Shown: piece after piece, positions 44,066 to 53,747 of the stretch
Position numbering within the stretch: the first letter of the stretch is position 1
Layout: each line of letters begins with the position of its first letter
Assembly: GCA_964596775.1 (NCBI GenBank)
Contig: CAZQVN010000006.1
Span: 1 to 64,000, forward strand
DNA: 64,000 bases
Reading direction: 5' to 3'
Source of the DNA: CAZQVN01 sp964596775
GTDB taxonomy: Bacteria > Eisenbacteria > RBG-16-71-46 > JABDJR01 > JAWXBZ01
Notes under the pieces: model-generated
Databases searched by the model: none
What the model saw: only the letters and a program-made list of their open reading frames with translations
What the model was told of the DNA's origin: nothing
Program-made: the position numbers and the translations under genes

Positions 44066-46033
44066 CTACTTCAGCATCGTCATCGACTTCGTTTCGGTCC
44101 GGCCCGGCGCCTCGAGCTGGTAGAAGTACACCCCCGAGCCGAGGGACGCGCCCTGGTCGTCGAGACCGTCCCAGCCCAGGTTGTACCGCCCGGCCTCCAT
44201 CACGCTGTCGGCGATCCGGGCCACGAGCCGGCCGCGGACATCGTAGATGTTCAGGCGGACCGAACCGGCCTGGCCGATCTCGAACGCGATCATCGTCACC
44301 GGATTGAACGGGTTCGGCGCATTGCCGATCAGGCGGGTGCGGAAGGCCACGGGATCCGGCGCCGCGGACACGTTCGAAACCTCGGCGGTCAGGTGGTACA
44401 CCACGCTGGACAGGTTGGTCGCGCCGGCAAGGCCCTGCTGGTCCCGCGTGGAGATCGTGAGCGTGGCCGTGTAGGTGGCGCCGGCGGTCGCGCCGGTGTC
44501 GTCGAAGTGCACATTGTAGGCGGCCGGGGTGGCGTTGACGTTGGCCGCGGAGAAACCGCCGGCGATCGAGAAGCGCCCGGCATCCGGCCCGCTGAACCCC
44601 GCGGCGTACACGTTGAGCAGCGCCTGGAGCGCGTCGTACCCGATGTTGCGGACGGTGGCCGCCTGGTCGCTGAAGCTGCCGATGTCGTGGACGCCGAAGT
44701 CGAGGGTGTCCGATGTGGCGCCGCCGGCGGTCGCGGCCGGCACGGCGTGCCGGAGGACGGTCCCGGACAGGGTCACGTTCTTCGCGGGATCGTCCACATC
44801 GTCGGAATTGATGACGAGAGTGCCGTTCTTGTTTCCGGCCGTGCCGGTCAGCATGCCGATCGAGTGCGCGTTCGCGCCGGCGCCGGCGTTGGCGATGAAT
44901 CCGCCGCCCGGCGACGTGAATCCGACCGGGGACGTGAGCGTGTAATTCAACTCGTCCGCGGGCACCGCGGCGCCGTTGGACACGTTCAGCGTCTGGCTGG
45001 CCGAGGCCCCGATGATCACCGTTCCGAAGTTGAGCGACGCCACCGCGCTGACCCTGGCCGGCAGCTGGAAATCCATGATCACCGGCAGGTGGTCCGAGGC
45101 GTCGCGGAGGGCCAGGGCCATCGCCGCGCCTTCCGGAATCGTGGGGGAGTCGGTCAGGTCCTTGTTCAAGTGCTGGCCGTCGTTTCCATAGGCCTTGTAG
45201 GTGCCCGGAATGTAGGCCAGCCCTTCGCCGTCCAGCAGAGATGTGGAGGACAGGATGATGTCGAACCGGTCGTCCATGCCGCCGGTGGCTCCGCCGTCAC
45301 CGAGACTCGTCGTGCGCGGCGACTGCGTGTGGATCGCGGCAAAGGAAGCGTTGTTGTTCCAGCTGCCCGGCATGTTGATCGGGTCGAAGCCGCGGCCGTC
45401 GTTGTCCGCCTGGCTCCCGGTCAGGACGCCGTAGGCCGTTTCCGAGCTGGACTGCATGTTGTAGTCGCCGGCAAAGAGGAAGTTCGTGCCGGCGGGCAGG
45501 GCGTTCGCGTGATTCCGGAGAATCGTGCACTCCCCCGTTCGCTGGGTCTGGTCGCTGGAGGAGGAACCCGCCTTCAGGTGGAACGAGTACACCCGGACGC
45601 TGGCCGCCGAAGCCGAATACCCCACGGGGCGCACGACATACTCGGAAATGTCCCGCAGCGACGTTGCGATGTTCTGGTTGCTGACTAACGTGATGGCCGC
45701 CGGTCGGTAGAACAGCGCGTTGTTGGTGTCCGGTCCGTTGATCCACGGGCCGGCCACGTACTCGCCGGGAAACACCACATTCAGGACGTTGTTGAGGTAC
45801 TGGTTCTGGCCCGCGCTCGTCGTTCCGGTCACTTCCTGGACGACGAGTACATCCGGATGCAGGGCCGCGATGACCACGCGGTGGTCGTCCTCGCGGGAAG
45901 CGCCCGATGCGGCCGGGTAGTTCAGGATATTCCAGGAAACGACCCGGAGCGCGAACGCGTGCGACGGAATCAGAAGGCTCAGGGCCAGGGCCGGAATGAT
46001 CCAAAGGGATCGCCGGGGACGGAGCGAAGGCAT
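44066..46033 (-). CDS. Secreted EEP-family (endonuclease/exonuclease/phosphatase-like) protein with sorting tail
   Basis: A 655-residue secreted protein. The signal peptide is SLWIIPALALSLLIPSHAFA and AAGGA lies five bases before the ATG at 46033. Residues about 29-330 form an EEP fold with VSWNILNYP, the metal ligand Glu in VLVVQEVTG, FAGDYNMQSSSE, and SDHLPVIMDF carrying the catalytic His. It could be a nuclease, or a phosphodiesterase acting on lipids. An Ig-like region follows (about 345-560, SVASLNFGTVIIGASASQTL and a second copy near LDFGVHDIGSFSDQAATV). The last 85 residues are the FlgD-like tail (IGNAPNPFNPVTMIAFEIG, GVYFYQLEAPG). Confidence 0.85.
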   Translation of the reverse strand: MPSLRPRRSLWIIPALALSLLIPSHAFALRVVSWNILNYPAASGASREDDHRVVIAALHPDVLVVQEVTGTTSAGQNQYLNNVLNVVFPGEYVAGPWINGPDTNNALFYRPAAITLVSNQNIATSLRDISEYVVRPVGYSASAASVRVYSFHLKAGSSSSDQTQRTGECTILRNHANALPAGTNFLFAGDYNMQSSSETAYGVLTGSQADNDGRGFDPINMPGSWNNNASFAAIHTQSPRTTSLGDGGATGGMDDRFDIILSSTSLLDGEGLAYIPGTYKAYGNDGQHLNKDLTDSPTIPEGAAMALALRDASDHLPVIMDFQLPARVSAVASLNFGTVIIGASASQTLNVSNGAAVPADELNYTLTSPVGFTSPGGGFIANAGAGANAHSIGMLTGTAGNKNGTLVINSDDVDDPAKNVTLSGTVLRHAVPAATAGGATSDTLDFGVHDIGSFSDQAATVRNIGYDALQALLNVYAAGFSGPDAGRFSIAGGFSAANVNATPAAYNVHFDDTGATAGATYTATLTISTRDQQGLAGATNLSSVVYHLTAEVSNVSAAPDPVAFRTRLIGNAPNPFNPVTMIAFEIGQAGSVRLNIYDVRGRLVARIADSVMEAGRYNLGWDGLDDQGASLGSGVYFYQLEAPGRTETKSMTMLK

Positions 46034-46236
46034 CGGTGTCCTTTCTCGATGTAGGCGCGGGAACGGAACTCCCGCTGGGGCTGCCATTTCGCGATACCGG
46101 CGCGGCGATCCGGAATGTGCGCGCGACAACGCCTTGCGCCGACGTGCTGCGACCAGCGCAAGGCCTCGACTTTCTGGATGTCTGGAACTGATGGAAGTAT
46201 AGCACGCGCTTCCGGGGATGCGCCCGCCGCAATCCG

Positions 46237-46695
46237 TCAGGCGGCGTCTTTCCGCGGGGTGCGGACGGCCATCGGGTGATTTTCCGCGGCCCGCCCGGTC
46301 AGGACCTCTTCCGGCGCGGTATTCATGATGAACACCCGCTCGTGCTGGCTGTCCGGGTCGTCGGGGAACAGGAAAAAGCCCACCTTGTCCGGTCGGTACG
46401 ACAGGGTATGCCCGGTCATCCACTCGCCGTCGGGAAAGCGCACGGCGATCCGCTTGCCGTCCCGGACCGGATCGGGCGCCGCATAGCGGGGCGGGTGACG
46501 TCGGGTCGGCGCCTCGATTTCCTGCTTCGGGAAGAAGAGCGCCTTCAGATCCCTGAGGCGCACCTCGACGCCCCGGCCGTCCTGGTCCGGATTCACGCGG
46601 AAGGAAGGGCGATCGGGGGTGAAGTCGATCGTGGTTCCCCGGATGGCCAGTCCCGTGTTCAATCGGGCGATCACATGTCGTTCGCGTGGATTCAT
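46237..46695 (-). CDS. Protein of unknown function (152 aa)
   Basis: A 152-residue soluble protein with three segments: a conserved-looking N terminus (RHVIARLNTGLAIRGTTIDF), a middle PDRPSFRVNPDQDGRGVEVR followed by LRDLKALFFPKQEIEAP, and a C-terminal part RIAVRFPDGEWMTGHTLSYR. The paired strand repeats resemble a small beta-barrel, perhaps PilZ-like, but no PilZ RxxxR and DxSxxG signature is evident. GAGG precedes the ATG at 46695. It is transcribed alone and divergent from the amidohydrolase at 46948. Confidence 0.65.
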   Translation of the reverse strand: MNPRERHVIARLNTGLAIRGTTIDFTPDRPSFRVNPDQDGRGVEVRLRDLKALFFPKQEIEAPTRRHPPRYAAPDPVRDGKRIAVRFPDGEWMTGHTLSYRPDKVGFFLFPDDPDSQHERVFIMNTAPEEVLTGRAAENHPMAVRTPRKDAA

Positions 46696-46947
46696 TGTGT
46701 CCTCGACTCGGAAGGGACTCCTTCCGGTTTCAGTCCTTGGCAGGCACTTGTCTTTATCGGGTTCCGGACCGGGATATTGAACGATTTCCGGTGGGTCTTT
46801 TCGCCCTGGGGGCGGGCGCGGTGCCCCCTGATGTGCCGTGGCGGGCGACCCGGGGCCTGACGCGGCCGCCCCCGTGAGTGTAAACTGGCGCGCCGGTTCC
46901 GACGAACCGCCCTGATCCGTATTCCGACCACACATTCGAGGAGTCCC

Positions 46948-49900
46948 ATGCCCCGCTCAGTCGCCGCCGGTCGCGCCGGCTTTCCCTCGATTCCGCCCCT
47001 GCTGTTCCTCCTGCTCGTCCTCCTCGTTCCGGGTGCCGCGATTCCCGATCGAGGCACCGCGCTGGCGATGCATCCGTCCTGTTCCGGTACGGACCCGTAC
47101 TCCGGCGACCTTCGCTCCGGACCGGCCTGCTGCCCGGGCGGGTTCCTGGAGGCGGGCCGTCACGCCGGCCATGACGAGCCGGACACCACCGAAACCGCGG
47201 AAGCGGACACCGCGAAGTCGCCCGAGTCGAAGGACTGGTTCGTCAACGAGCCGCACGGCCCCGCCGACACGCTCCGCTTCGAAACGGACGAGGCCACCTG
47301 GATGTCGGTGGACGTGAGCCCCGACGGAAGGACGCTCGTGTTCGACATCCTCGGCGACCTCTACACGCTGCCGGTCTCGGGCGGCGCGGCCACCCGGATC
47401 ACCGACGGACCGGCGTGGGATTTCGGGCCGTCGTGGTCTCCCGACGGACAGCGAATCCTGTTCACCAGCGACCGCGGCGGCACCGACAACGTGTGGACGA
47501 TGAAGGCGGACGGCACGGATCTCTACCCGCTGACGACGGAAAAGGACAACCTCATGAACCTCGGGGCGTACAGCCCCGACGGCGAGTACATCGTGGCCCG
47601 CAAGCGCCTGACCGACCGCAGTTCCATCGGCACCACGGAACTCTGGCTCGTCAACGTGCACGGCGGATCCGGCGTGCAGCTCACGAAGAAGGACGACATC
47701 GCCGAAGTGTCGGAGCCGGTGTTTTCGCCGGACGGCCGCTACATCTACTTCAGCGCCCGGCCGAGCCGCTACAGCTACAACCGGAACGTGTATGCCGGCA
47801 TCTACCAGATCCGCCGCTACGACCGGGAAACCGGCGACTTCCTGACGATCACCGACGGCTACGGCGGGTCGGGACGGCCGCAGCTGTCGCCGGACGGAAG
47901 GACGATGGCGTTCATCCGCCGCGACCGCCTGAAAACGGTGCTCTACCTGTTCGACATCGAGCGCCGCACCGAGCGCCCGCTGTGGGACGGCCTCGACCAG
48001 GACATGCAGGAAAACTTCGCCTGGACCGGCATCTACCCGAACTACTCATTCACGCCGGACGGAAAATCGATCGTGATCACCGCCGGCGGAAAATTCTGGT
48101 CGGTGGACGTCGCCACCGGAACACCGAAGGCGATACCGTTCACGGCGCAGGTGGAGCAGGTCATAACGAAGGCGCTCCGGTTTCCGCGGGACATTGCGAG
48201 CGACACGTTTCCGGTCCGGATGATCGCCTGGCCGGTCCAGGCTCCGGACGGAAAGAGCCTGCTCTTTTCCGCGATCGGCAGCCTCTGGTCGATGCCCCTC
48301 CCGAACGGAACGCCGCGGAAGCTGGCCTCCGAGGGGGGGCTCGCCTACTCCCCCTCGTTTTCGCGGGACGGCAGGACGATCGCCTACGTTTCGTGGAGCG
48401 ACACGGAAGGGGGGCACGTGTGGACGATGCCCGCCGCCGGAGGTCGCTCGAAGCGGTTGACCACGCTGCCCGCCCAGTACGCGAACCCGGCGTTCTCGCC
48501 GGACGGCACGAAGATCGCGGTGATCCGGGGGAACAACGCGGCATTCCGCGGCCACAACATGAGCAGCGACAGCTGGCTCGAACTCCTCTGGCTTCCGGCG
48601 GCGGGCGGCGACGTCCGCCGCGTCGTCGACGTTCCGTCCCGCGGCGCCGCGAGCCGCATGCCGCGACCGGTCTGGAATTCCCGGTCCGACCGCATCCTCT
48701 ATTTCGCCGACGGTTCGGACGAAAAGCTGATCCTCCATTCGATCCGTCCGGACGGAACGGACCGGAAGGAACTGGCCCGGATCAAGTTCGCCGACGACAT
48801 GCTCCCGTCGCCGGACGGAAAGTGGCTGGCTTACAACCACCTGCACAACGCGTACATCATGGCCCTCCCCGACTTCGGCACCGCGGCTCTCGACGTGTCC
48901 GGCGGCGCCTCCGACCAGGTCCCGTCGAAGCAGTTCACGAAGGACGGCGGCGAGTGGCTGAACTGGGCGGACGGAGGAAAGACCGTCACCTGGTCGCACG
49001 GGGCCACGGTCTACCGGGCGTCGGTCGATTCGCTGCTGGCCGAGTGGGACCGGGCGGAGCGCGATTCCGCGCCGAAGAAGATGGATGACACGAAGAAGGA
49101 GGACGCGAAGTCCGACGACCCGAAAAAGGAAGGCGTGAAGGCGGACGATGCGAAGAACGACGACGCGCAGAAAGCGGATTCCGACGCGGACAAGGGCTGG
49201 CACCCCGACACGCTGCGCGTGAACCTGGTCGTCCCCCGCGCGAAGCCGTCCGGCACCGTGGCGCTCACCGGCGGCCGCCTCATCACGATGAACGGAAACG
49301 AGATCGTGGAAGACGGAACGATCGTCGTCGAGAACAACCGGATCACCATGGTCGGACCGACGGCGGCGATGACCCTTCCCGCCGGAACCCGGACGATCGA
49401 CATCACCGGAAAGACGGTGATGCCCGGCATGTTCGACACGCACGCGCACCTGCACTACAACGCGATGGACATCCTGCCCGAGCAGCAGTGGGCCTACTGG
49501 TGCAACCTCGCGTTCGGCGTGACGACGACGCACGACCCGTCGGCGTCGAGCTACGCGGCGTTCACGCAGTCGGAAATGGTCGAGGCCGGCGTGATGACCG
49601 GCCCGCGCACCTGGTCCACCGGGATGATCCTCTACGGCGCCGACGGCGGCTTCAAGGCGGTCGTCAAGTCGAGGGAGGACGCCGCGGATCACATCCGGCG
49701 GATGAAGGCGTTCGGCGCGTTCTCGGTCAAGTCGTACATGCAGCCGCGCCGCGAACAGCGCCAGTGGATCATCGAGGCGGCCCGCGCCGAGTCGATCCTG
49801 GTGATGCCCGAAGGGGGCGGCAACCTGGAAATGAACCTGTCGATGGTCGTCGACGGTCACACGTCGATCGAGCACAACCTGCCGGTGGCGCCGATTTACT

Positions 49901-50514
49901 CCGATGTGGCCCGATTGTTCGCCGGGTCCGGCACCGTGGAAACCCCGACGCTGCTCGTGTCCTACGGCGGACTGTCCGGCGAGCATTATTTCTACCAGCG
50001 CGAGAACGTCTGGGAGAACGAGAAGCTGCTCAGGTTCCACCCGCGCGGCCCCATCGACGCCCGGTCGATCCGGCGCGAAGTCATGACGATGGACGGCGAC
50101 TGGCATCACAAGACGGTCGCCGCCGGCCTGAAGAAGATCGTGGAGGCCGGGGGCAAGGTCACGCTCGGCGCGCACGGCCAGCTCCAGGGCCTCGGTCCCC
50201 ACTGGGAACTCGAAGCGCTCACGCACGGCGGCATGACGAACCATGACGCGCTCCGCTGCGCCACGTACAGCGGCGCCTGGGAGCTGGGCATGGATCGCGA
50301 CCTGGGTTCGCTGGAACCCGGCAAACTCGCCGACTTCATCGTGTTGGACAAGAACCCGCTCGAGGAGATCCGGAACGCCCGCGCGATCCGCTATGTCGTC
50401 AAGAACGGCGTGATCTATGAAGGGGAAACGATGAACGAGGTCTGGCCGGAAGCGAAACCGTGCCCGAAGTTCACGTTCCAGGCGCTGGGCGGGGAGAGGA
50501 TCGGGAAGCCTTGA
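46948..50514 (+). CDS. Secreted TolB-propeller amidohydrolase
   Basis: A 1188-residue exported enzyme. The signal peptide is at residues 13-37 (SIPPLLFLLLVLLVPGAAIP). Residues about 100-690 hold WD40-like PD40/TolB beta-propeller repeats (SPDGRTLVFDILGDLY, SWSPDGQRILFTSDRGG, FSPDGRYIYFSARPSR and others). A Lys/Asp-rich linker at about 710-750 leads to an amidohydrolase domain with the metal motif DTHAHLHYN (His832, His834) and later SVKSYMQPRREQRQW, LGAHGQLQGLGPHWE and GKLADFIVLDKNPLEEI. It probably hydrolyses a cyclic amide or peptide-like substrate outside the cytoplasm; the substrate is unknown. GAGGAG precedes the start. Confidence 0.9.
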   Translation: MPRSVAAGRAGFPSIPPLLFLLLVLLVPGAAIPDRGTALAMHPSCSGTDPYSGDLRSGPACCPGGFLEAGRHAGHDEPDTTETAEADTAKSPESKDWFVNEPHGPADTLRFETDEATWMSVDVSPDGRTLVFDILGDLYTLPVSGGAATRITDGPAWDFGPSWSPDGQRILFTSDRGGTDNVWTMKADGTDLYPLTTEKDNLMNLGAYSPDGEYIVARKRLTDRSSIGTTELWLVNVHGGSGVQLTKKDDIAEVSEPVFSPDGRYIYFSARPSRYSYNRNVYAGIYQIRRYDRETGDFLTITDGYGGSGRPQLSPDGRTMAFIRRDRLKTVLYLFDIERRTERPLWDGLDQDMQENFAWTGIYPNYSFTPDGKSIVITAGGKFWSVDVATGTPKAIPFTAQVEQVITKALRFPRDIASDTFPVRMIAWPVQAPDGKSLLFSAIGSLWSMPLPNGTPRKLASEGGLAYSPSFSRDGRTIAYVSWSDTEGGHVWTMPAAGGRSKRLTTLPAQYANPAFSPDGTKIAVIRGNNAAFRGHNMSSDSWLELLWLPAAGGDVRRVVDVPSRGAASRMPRPVWNSRSDRILYFADGSDEKLILHSIRPDGTDRKELARIKFADDMLPSPDGKWLAYNHLHNAYIMALPDFGTAALDVSGGASDQVPSKQFTKDGGEWLNWADGGKTVTWSHGATVYRASVDSLLAEWDRAERDSAPKKMDDTKKEDAKSDDPKKEGVKADDAKNDDAQKADSDADKGWHPDTLRVNLVVPRAKPSGTVALTGGRLITMNGNEIVEDGTIVVENNRITMVGPTAAMTLPAGTRTIDITGKTVMPGMFDTHAHLHYNAMDILPEQQWAYWCNLAFGVTTTHDPSASSYAAFTQSEMVEAGVMTGPRTWSTGMILYGADGGFKAVVKSREDAADHIRRMKAFGAFSVKSYMQPRREQRQWIIEAARAESILVMPEGGGNLEMNLSMVVDGHTSIEHNLPVAPIYSDVARLFAGSGTVETPTLLVSYGGLSGEHYFYQRENVWENEKLLRFHPRGPIDARSIRREVMTMDGDWHHKTVAAGLKKIVEAGGKVTLGAHGQLQGLGPHWELEALTHGGMTNHDALRCATYSGAWELGMDRDLGSLEPGKLADFIVLDKNPLEEIRNARAIRYVVKNGVIYEGETMNEVWPEAKPCPKFTFQALGGERIGKP

Positions 50515-50553
50515 TGAGACAAGGGATTTCCGGTCATCGTCCCTGCCGACGCT

Positions 50554-51771
50554 CTAGATAAGCTGCGACAGGAATGTCCGGGCTGGAACCATGAGTGATC
50601 CGCGCGGCTCGGCGAAACAGTCTGCATCCACGAAATCGGCGTCGAGGACGACCTGGAATGCGAACGGTGCCCCGATCAAATCCTGGTAGTACCTGAGCGA
50701 GGGACTCATCGTCCCATCCCTCGACTTGACCTCGACGAGAAACCAGGGCTTCCCATCCCTGATGACGACGAAGTCCACTTCGCGTTGCTGTTTGTCGCGC
50801 AGGTACGCCAACTGGAACTTGCCGTACCCCAGGTCCGTCCAGCCCTCGACCGCCTTGAGCAGGTGACAGGCAACGAAGGTCTCGGCCCTGTTTCCAGGGT
50901 CCTCGATGCCCGCCCAGTCCCGCAGAAACCATTTCGGCTCCTTGCGCAGCGACCGGGTGACGTTCTTGAACCATGGCTTGACGCGGAATCCAAAGTGCAG
51001 ACTGCTCAAGGCGTCGACCCAGCGGCGCGCGGTATCGACCGTGACCTGCACTTCCCTGGCCAGGTTGCTGTAGACCAGTTGATGGGACGAGCGCGAAAAG
51101 AGAAGCTTGACCAGCATCTCCAGCTGGTCGAGTTGGCGGATGTTCGTCAGGTCCCGGACGTCACCGCGCAGAAGCTGTTCCGTGCGCATCGACTGCCAGC
51201 GGGTCGTGAAGCGCGCGTCGCGCTTGAGAAATGGTTCCGGGTATCCGCCGTGCTTCCACATGGCCTCGAACTCGCTCCCATCGATCTCCTTCGGAGCGCG
51301 AACGATGCGTTTCGCATCCGGCAGATCCTGGTGGAGCGTCTCGGCCACGGAGAAGGGGTGCATCCGATACAGGAAGTACCGGCCCATCAGGCTGTCGCCG
51401 CCGCGACGATACGTGTCCATGCGGCTTGATCCCGTAATCATGATGCGGACCTGGTCGGCGTGGGTGTCAAAAAAGCCCTTCAGCAACTGTTTCCAGCGGG
51501 GGTACTTGTGCAGCTCATCGAAGAGTGCAATCGGTGTCTTCTTCGTCAAGCGGTCCAACCCGATCCGCTCGACCAGTTTCGCGGGACCGCCAAGGATCAG
51601 GGCCCGGTCATCTATGTTGTCCCAGTTGACGTAGATGTCGGCGAGATTCCGGCACGTGGTGGTCTTCCCCACCTGTCGGGGTCCACTGACGAAGGCCATC
51701 TGCCGATGGCCGGCCAGATGTTCCCCAAGGATGGCGTCATAGAGTCGTTTACGCTCTTCCATGCCGTCCAT
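50554..51771 (-). CDS. AAA ATPase of the DUF4143 type
   Basis: A 405-residue ATPase. It has a Walker A (SGPRQVGKTTT, about 29-39), Walker B-like VNWDNIDD and IALFDELHKY, a sensor at IMITGSSRMDTYRRGGDSLM, and the DUF4143 C-terminal half with QLVYSNLAREVQVTVDTARR (winged helix) and a PD-(D/E)XK-like end (VDFVVIRDGKPWFLVEVKSR). The family is common in accessory regions and often autoregulated. The start is either 51771 or an ATG at 51762. An AT-rich palindrome lies directly upstream. It converges with the amidohydrolase and diverges from the PLD gene, with no partner gene of its own. Confidence 0.88.
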   Translation of the reverse strand: MDGMEERKRLYDAILGEHLAGHRQMAFVSGPRQVGKTTTCRNLADIYVNWDNIDDRALILGGPAKLVERIGLDRLTKKTPIALFDELHKYPRWKQLLKGFFDTHADQVRIMITGSSRMDTYRRGGDSLMGRYFLYRMHPFSVAETLHQDLPDAKRIVRAPKEIDGSEFEAMWKHGGYPEPFLKRDARFTTRWQSMRTEQLLRGDVRDLTNIRQLDQLEMLVKLLFSRSSHQLVYSNLAREVQVTVDTARRWVDALSSLHFGFRVKPWFKNVTRSLRKEPKWFLRDWAGIEDPGNRAETFVACHLLKAVEGWTDLGYGKFQLAYLRDKQQREVDFVVIRDGKPWFLVEVKSRDGTMSPSLRYYQDLIGAPFAFQVVLDADFVDADCFAEPRGSLMVPARTFLSQLI

Positions 51772-51782
51772 TATCTAAGCTA

Positions 51783-51810
51783 TCGTAAAATAGTCAAGTC
51801 AATTTTACGA
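51783..51810. promoter_or_regulatory. AT-rich palindrome upstream of the DUF4143 ATPase
   Basis: TCGTAAAA and TTTTACGA are 8-bp inverted arms around 12 bases, ending 12 bases from the ATPase start. Inside and beside the arms, the minus strand carries TTGACT with ATAATG 17 bases on, a possible promoter whose -10 overlaps the start codon. The AT content is far above the surroundings. An operator for autoregulation is the simplest reading. Confidence 0.45.
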
Positions 51811-52050
51811 CAGGCTCGAAATTGGTCATGCCCTCGTACTTTCCGGGATCTCGATGACGCTGCGATGTCACCGCATGGCGGACAGGTGGCGCTTGCGCGT
51901 GCGGGTCTTCGACGTGAGGATATGCCACCTTCGGGTTGGACAGGTTGCGGCCTGCGGAGGCATATTGCCTGTCCTCGGATGAAGGCAAGCACTTCGCCTG
52001 CGAAACCGGACCGTTCGCGAATTCGAAGAGAGGATGATCGGAAAGCCACG

Positions 52051-53580
52051 ATGCGAATCATTGCGCTCCTCCTTGTTCTTGTCATGGCCGCGGCACCGTC
52101 GACCGGACTGGCCGCGGCCACCGGGTCCGTGACCGGCCGGGTTCTGGATCCGGAGGGAAAGCCGATGCCGTCCGCCACGGTCCTGATCAAGGACACACAA
52201 CTTGGAGCCATGACCGATCATGACGGGCGCTACAGCATCAAGAAGGTTCCGGCGGGTTCACACACGATCATCGCCCTGAAGATAGGTTTTGGAAACGCGA
52301 CCGGGACGGTCCTCGTTGTGCCGAAACAGGACAACGAGGTCAACGTCAGATTCGAACCGGGCACGCGAACGCAACTCGAAGCCCGCTCCAAAACCGTCAA
52401 GCCCCCCCTCTTCCCCCTCACCCTCATCGAATCCTTCCCGGTCGAAACCGGCCTCAACGACCCCGACATCCCCGAGGCGGCCGACGCCTGGCTCTACCTG
52501 ATTCGGAGTGCAAAGTCCTCGCTCGACTTCGCGCACTTCTACGCCTCAGACGACCCGACGGGCGGCGGGCGGCTCAAGCCGGTCATCGAGGCGATCGAGG
52601 AAGCGGCGGACCGCGGTGTCAACGTCCGCTTCCTGGCCGAGCAGGTTTTCTACAAGACCTATCCGGAGATCCTCGACCGGTTCGCCGCGCGGAAGAACAT
52701 CACCGTCCGCCGTCTCAACTCCCGGGCGTTCGACGGCGGTGTTCTGCACGCCAAGTATTTCATTAAGGACGGCACCGTTTCGATTCTCGGCAGCCAGAAT
52801 TTCGACTGGCGGGCGCTGGATCATATCCAGGAGCTCGGCGTGATCGTCGACGATCCGTTCTTCACGGCGCAGCTCATGGATGTGTTCGAGCTGGACTGGG
52901 AGATCGCCGGAACGGTCCCGGTGGACGCCGCGCCCGGCGTGTACGACGCGCTGGTCGACAGCATTGTGTCGACCCGGCGGCGGTCGACGGACATTCCGGA
53001 GTCTACCGGCTACGAGCGTTACGAATTCGCGGCCAGCCCCACCGGCCGCATTCCCGACGAGCGCACCTGGGACGAGCCGAAGATCGTCGACATCATCGAC
53101 GGCGCCCGGGACTCGCTGCAGATCCAGCTCCTCACCTACCGCCCGGTCGGCCGCGACAGCACCTACTACGACGTCCTCGAAAACGCGCTGCGCCGCGCCG
53201 CCACCCGTGGAGTCAAGGTCCGGCTGCTCCTGGCCGACTGGTGCAAGCGCAAGCCGACGATCGACTACGTCAAGAGCCTCTCGCTCTGGCCCGGCATCGA
53301 AATCCGGATGATGGTGATCCCGGAGTGGTCCGGCGGCTTCCTCCCGTTCGCCCGCGTCGTGCACGCCAAGTACATGATCGCGGACGGCGAGCGGTTCTGG
53401 CTCGGTACCAGCAACTGGGAGAGGGATTACTTCCACACGAGCCGGAACGTGGGGATCGTCGGGGCGAGCCGGTACTTCGGGAAGCGGCTCGATGACTTCT
53501 TCCGGACCGGGTGGACGTCGCCCTACGCGGAGGTAGTGAGGCCGGAGGTGGAGTATGCGGCTCCGCGGATCTCGGAGTAG
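52051..53580 (+). CDS. Secreted phospholipase-D-like protein with carboxypeptidase-regulatory domain
   Basis: A 509-residue exported protein. The signal peptide (IIALLLVLVMAAAPSTGLAA) is followed by a carboxypeptidase-regulatory-like beta-sandwich (GSVTGRVLDPEGKPMPSATV, residues 27-110). Two PLD domains follow. The first HKD motif is HAKYFIKDGTVSILGSQNFD (His233, Lys235), and the second is HAKYMIADGERFWLGTSNWE (His438, Lys440). Both active-site halves are intact, so a bilobed phosphodiesterase active on phospholipid or nucleic acid is expected. The start at 52051 has only a weak ribosome site; the frame is open far upstream but is not protein-like there. There is no sorting tail. Confidence 0.85.
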   Translation: MRIIALLLVLVMAAAPSTGLAAATGSVTGRVLDPEGKPMPSATVLIKDTQLGAMTDHDGRYSIKKVPAGSHTIIALKIGFGNATGTVLVVPKQDNEVNVRFEPGTRTQLEARSKTVKPPLFPLTLIESFPVETGLNDPDIPEAADAWLYLIRSAKSSLDFAHFYASDDPTGGGRLKPVIEAIEEAADRGVNVRFLAEQVFYKTYPEILDRFAARKNITVRRLNSRAFDGGVLHAKYFIKDGTVSILGSQNFDWRALDHIQELGVIVDDPFFTAQLMDVFELDWEIAGTVPVDAAPGVYDALVDSIVSTRRRSTDIPESTGYERYEFAASPTGRIPDERTWDEPKIVDIIDGARDSLQIQLLTYRPVGRDSTYYDVLENALRRAATRGVKVRLLLADWCKRKPTIDYVKSLSLWPGIEIRMMVIPEWSGGFLPFARVVHAKYMIADGERFWLGTSNWERDYFHTSRNVGIVGASRYFGKRLDDFFRTGWTSPYAEVVRPEVEYAAPRISE

Positions 53581-53710
53581 CCGTGGATCGGCACCTGTAG
53601 AATCGACACTTTCGTCCGCCGGCGCGAGGCCCTGTTTCGGCAGGGTGTCCTCCAGCTTCATCCCGTCCCTGCCCTGGCCGTGAGGGTTGCGCTGTCGCGG
53701 CGTTCCGCCG

Positions 53711-53719
53711 TGATAGAAT
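53711..53719 (+). promoter_or_regulatory. Extended -10 promoter before the acetyltransferase gene
   Basis: TGATAGAAT matches the extended -10 pattern TGnTAnAAT and lies 28 bases upstream of the start at 53748. No good -35 at standard spacing is visible, which fits extended -10 promoters. Confidence 0.4.
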
Positions 53720-53747
53720 GCCGCGTCCTTTTCCCGAGGAGTGCCCG

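Noticed and set aside
51460..52050. Upstream extension of the PLD protein frame
   Set aside because: Runs antisense through the DUF4143 gene and places the signal peptide internally.
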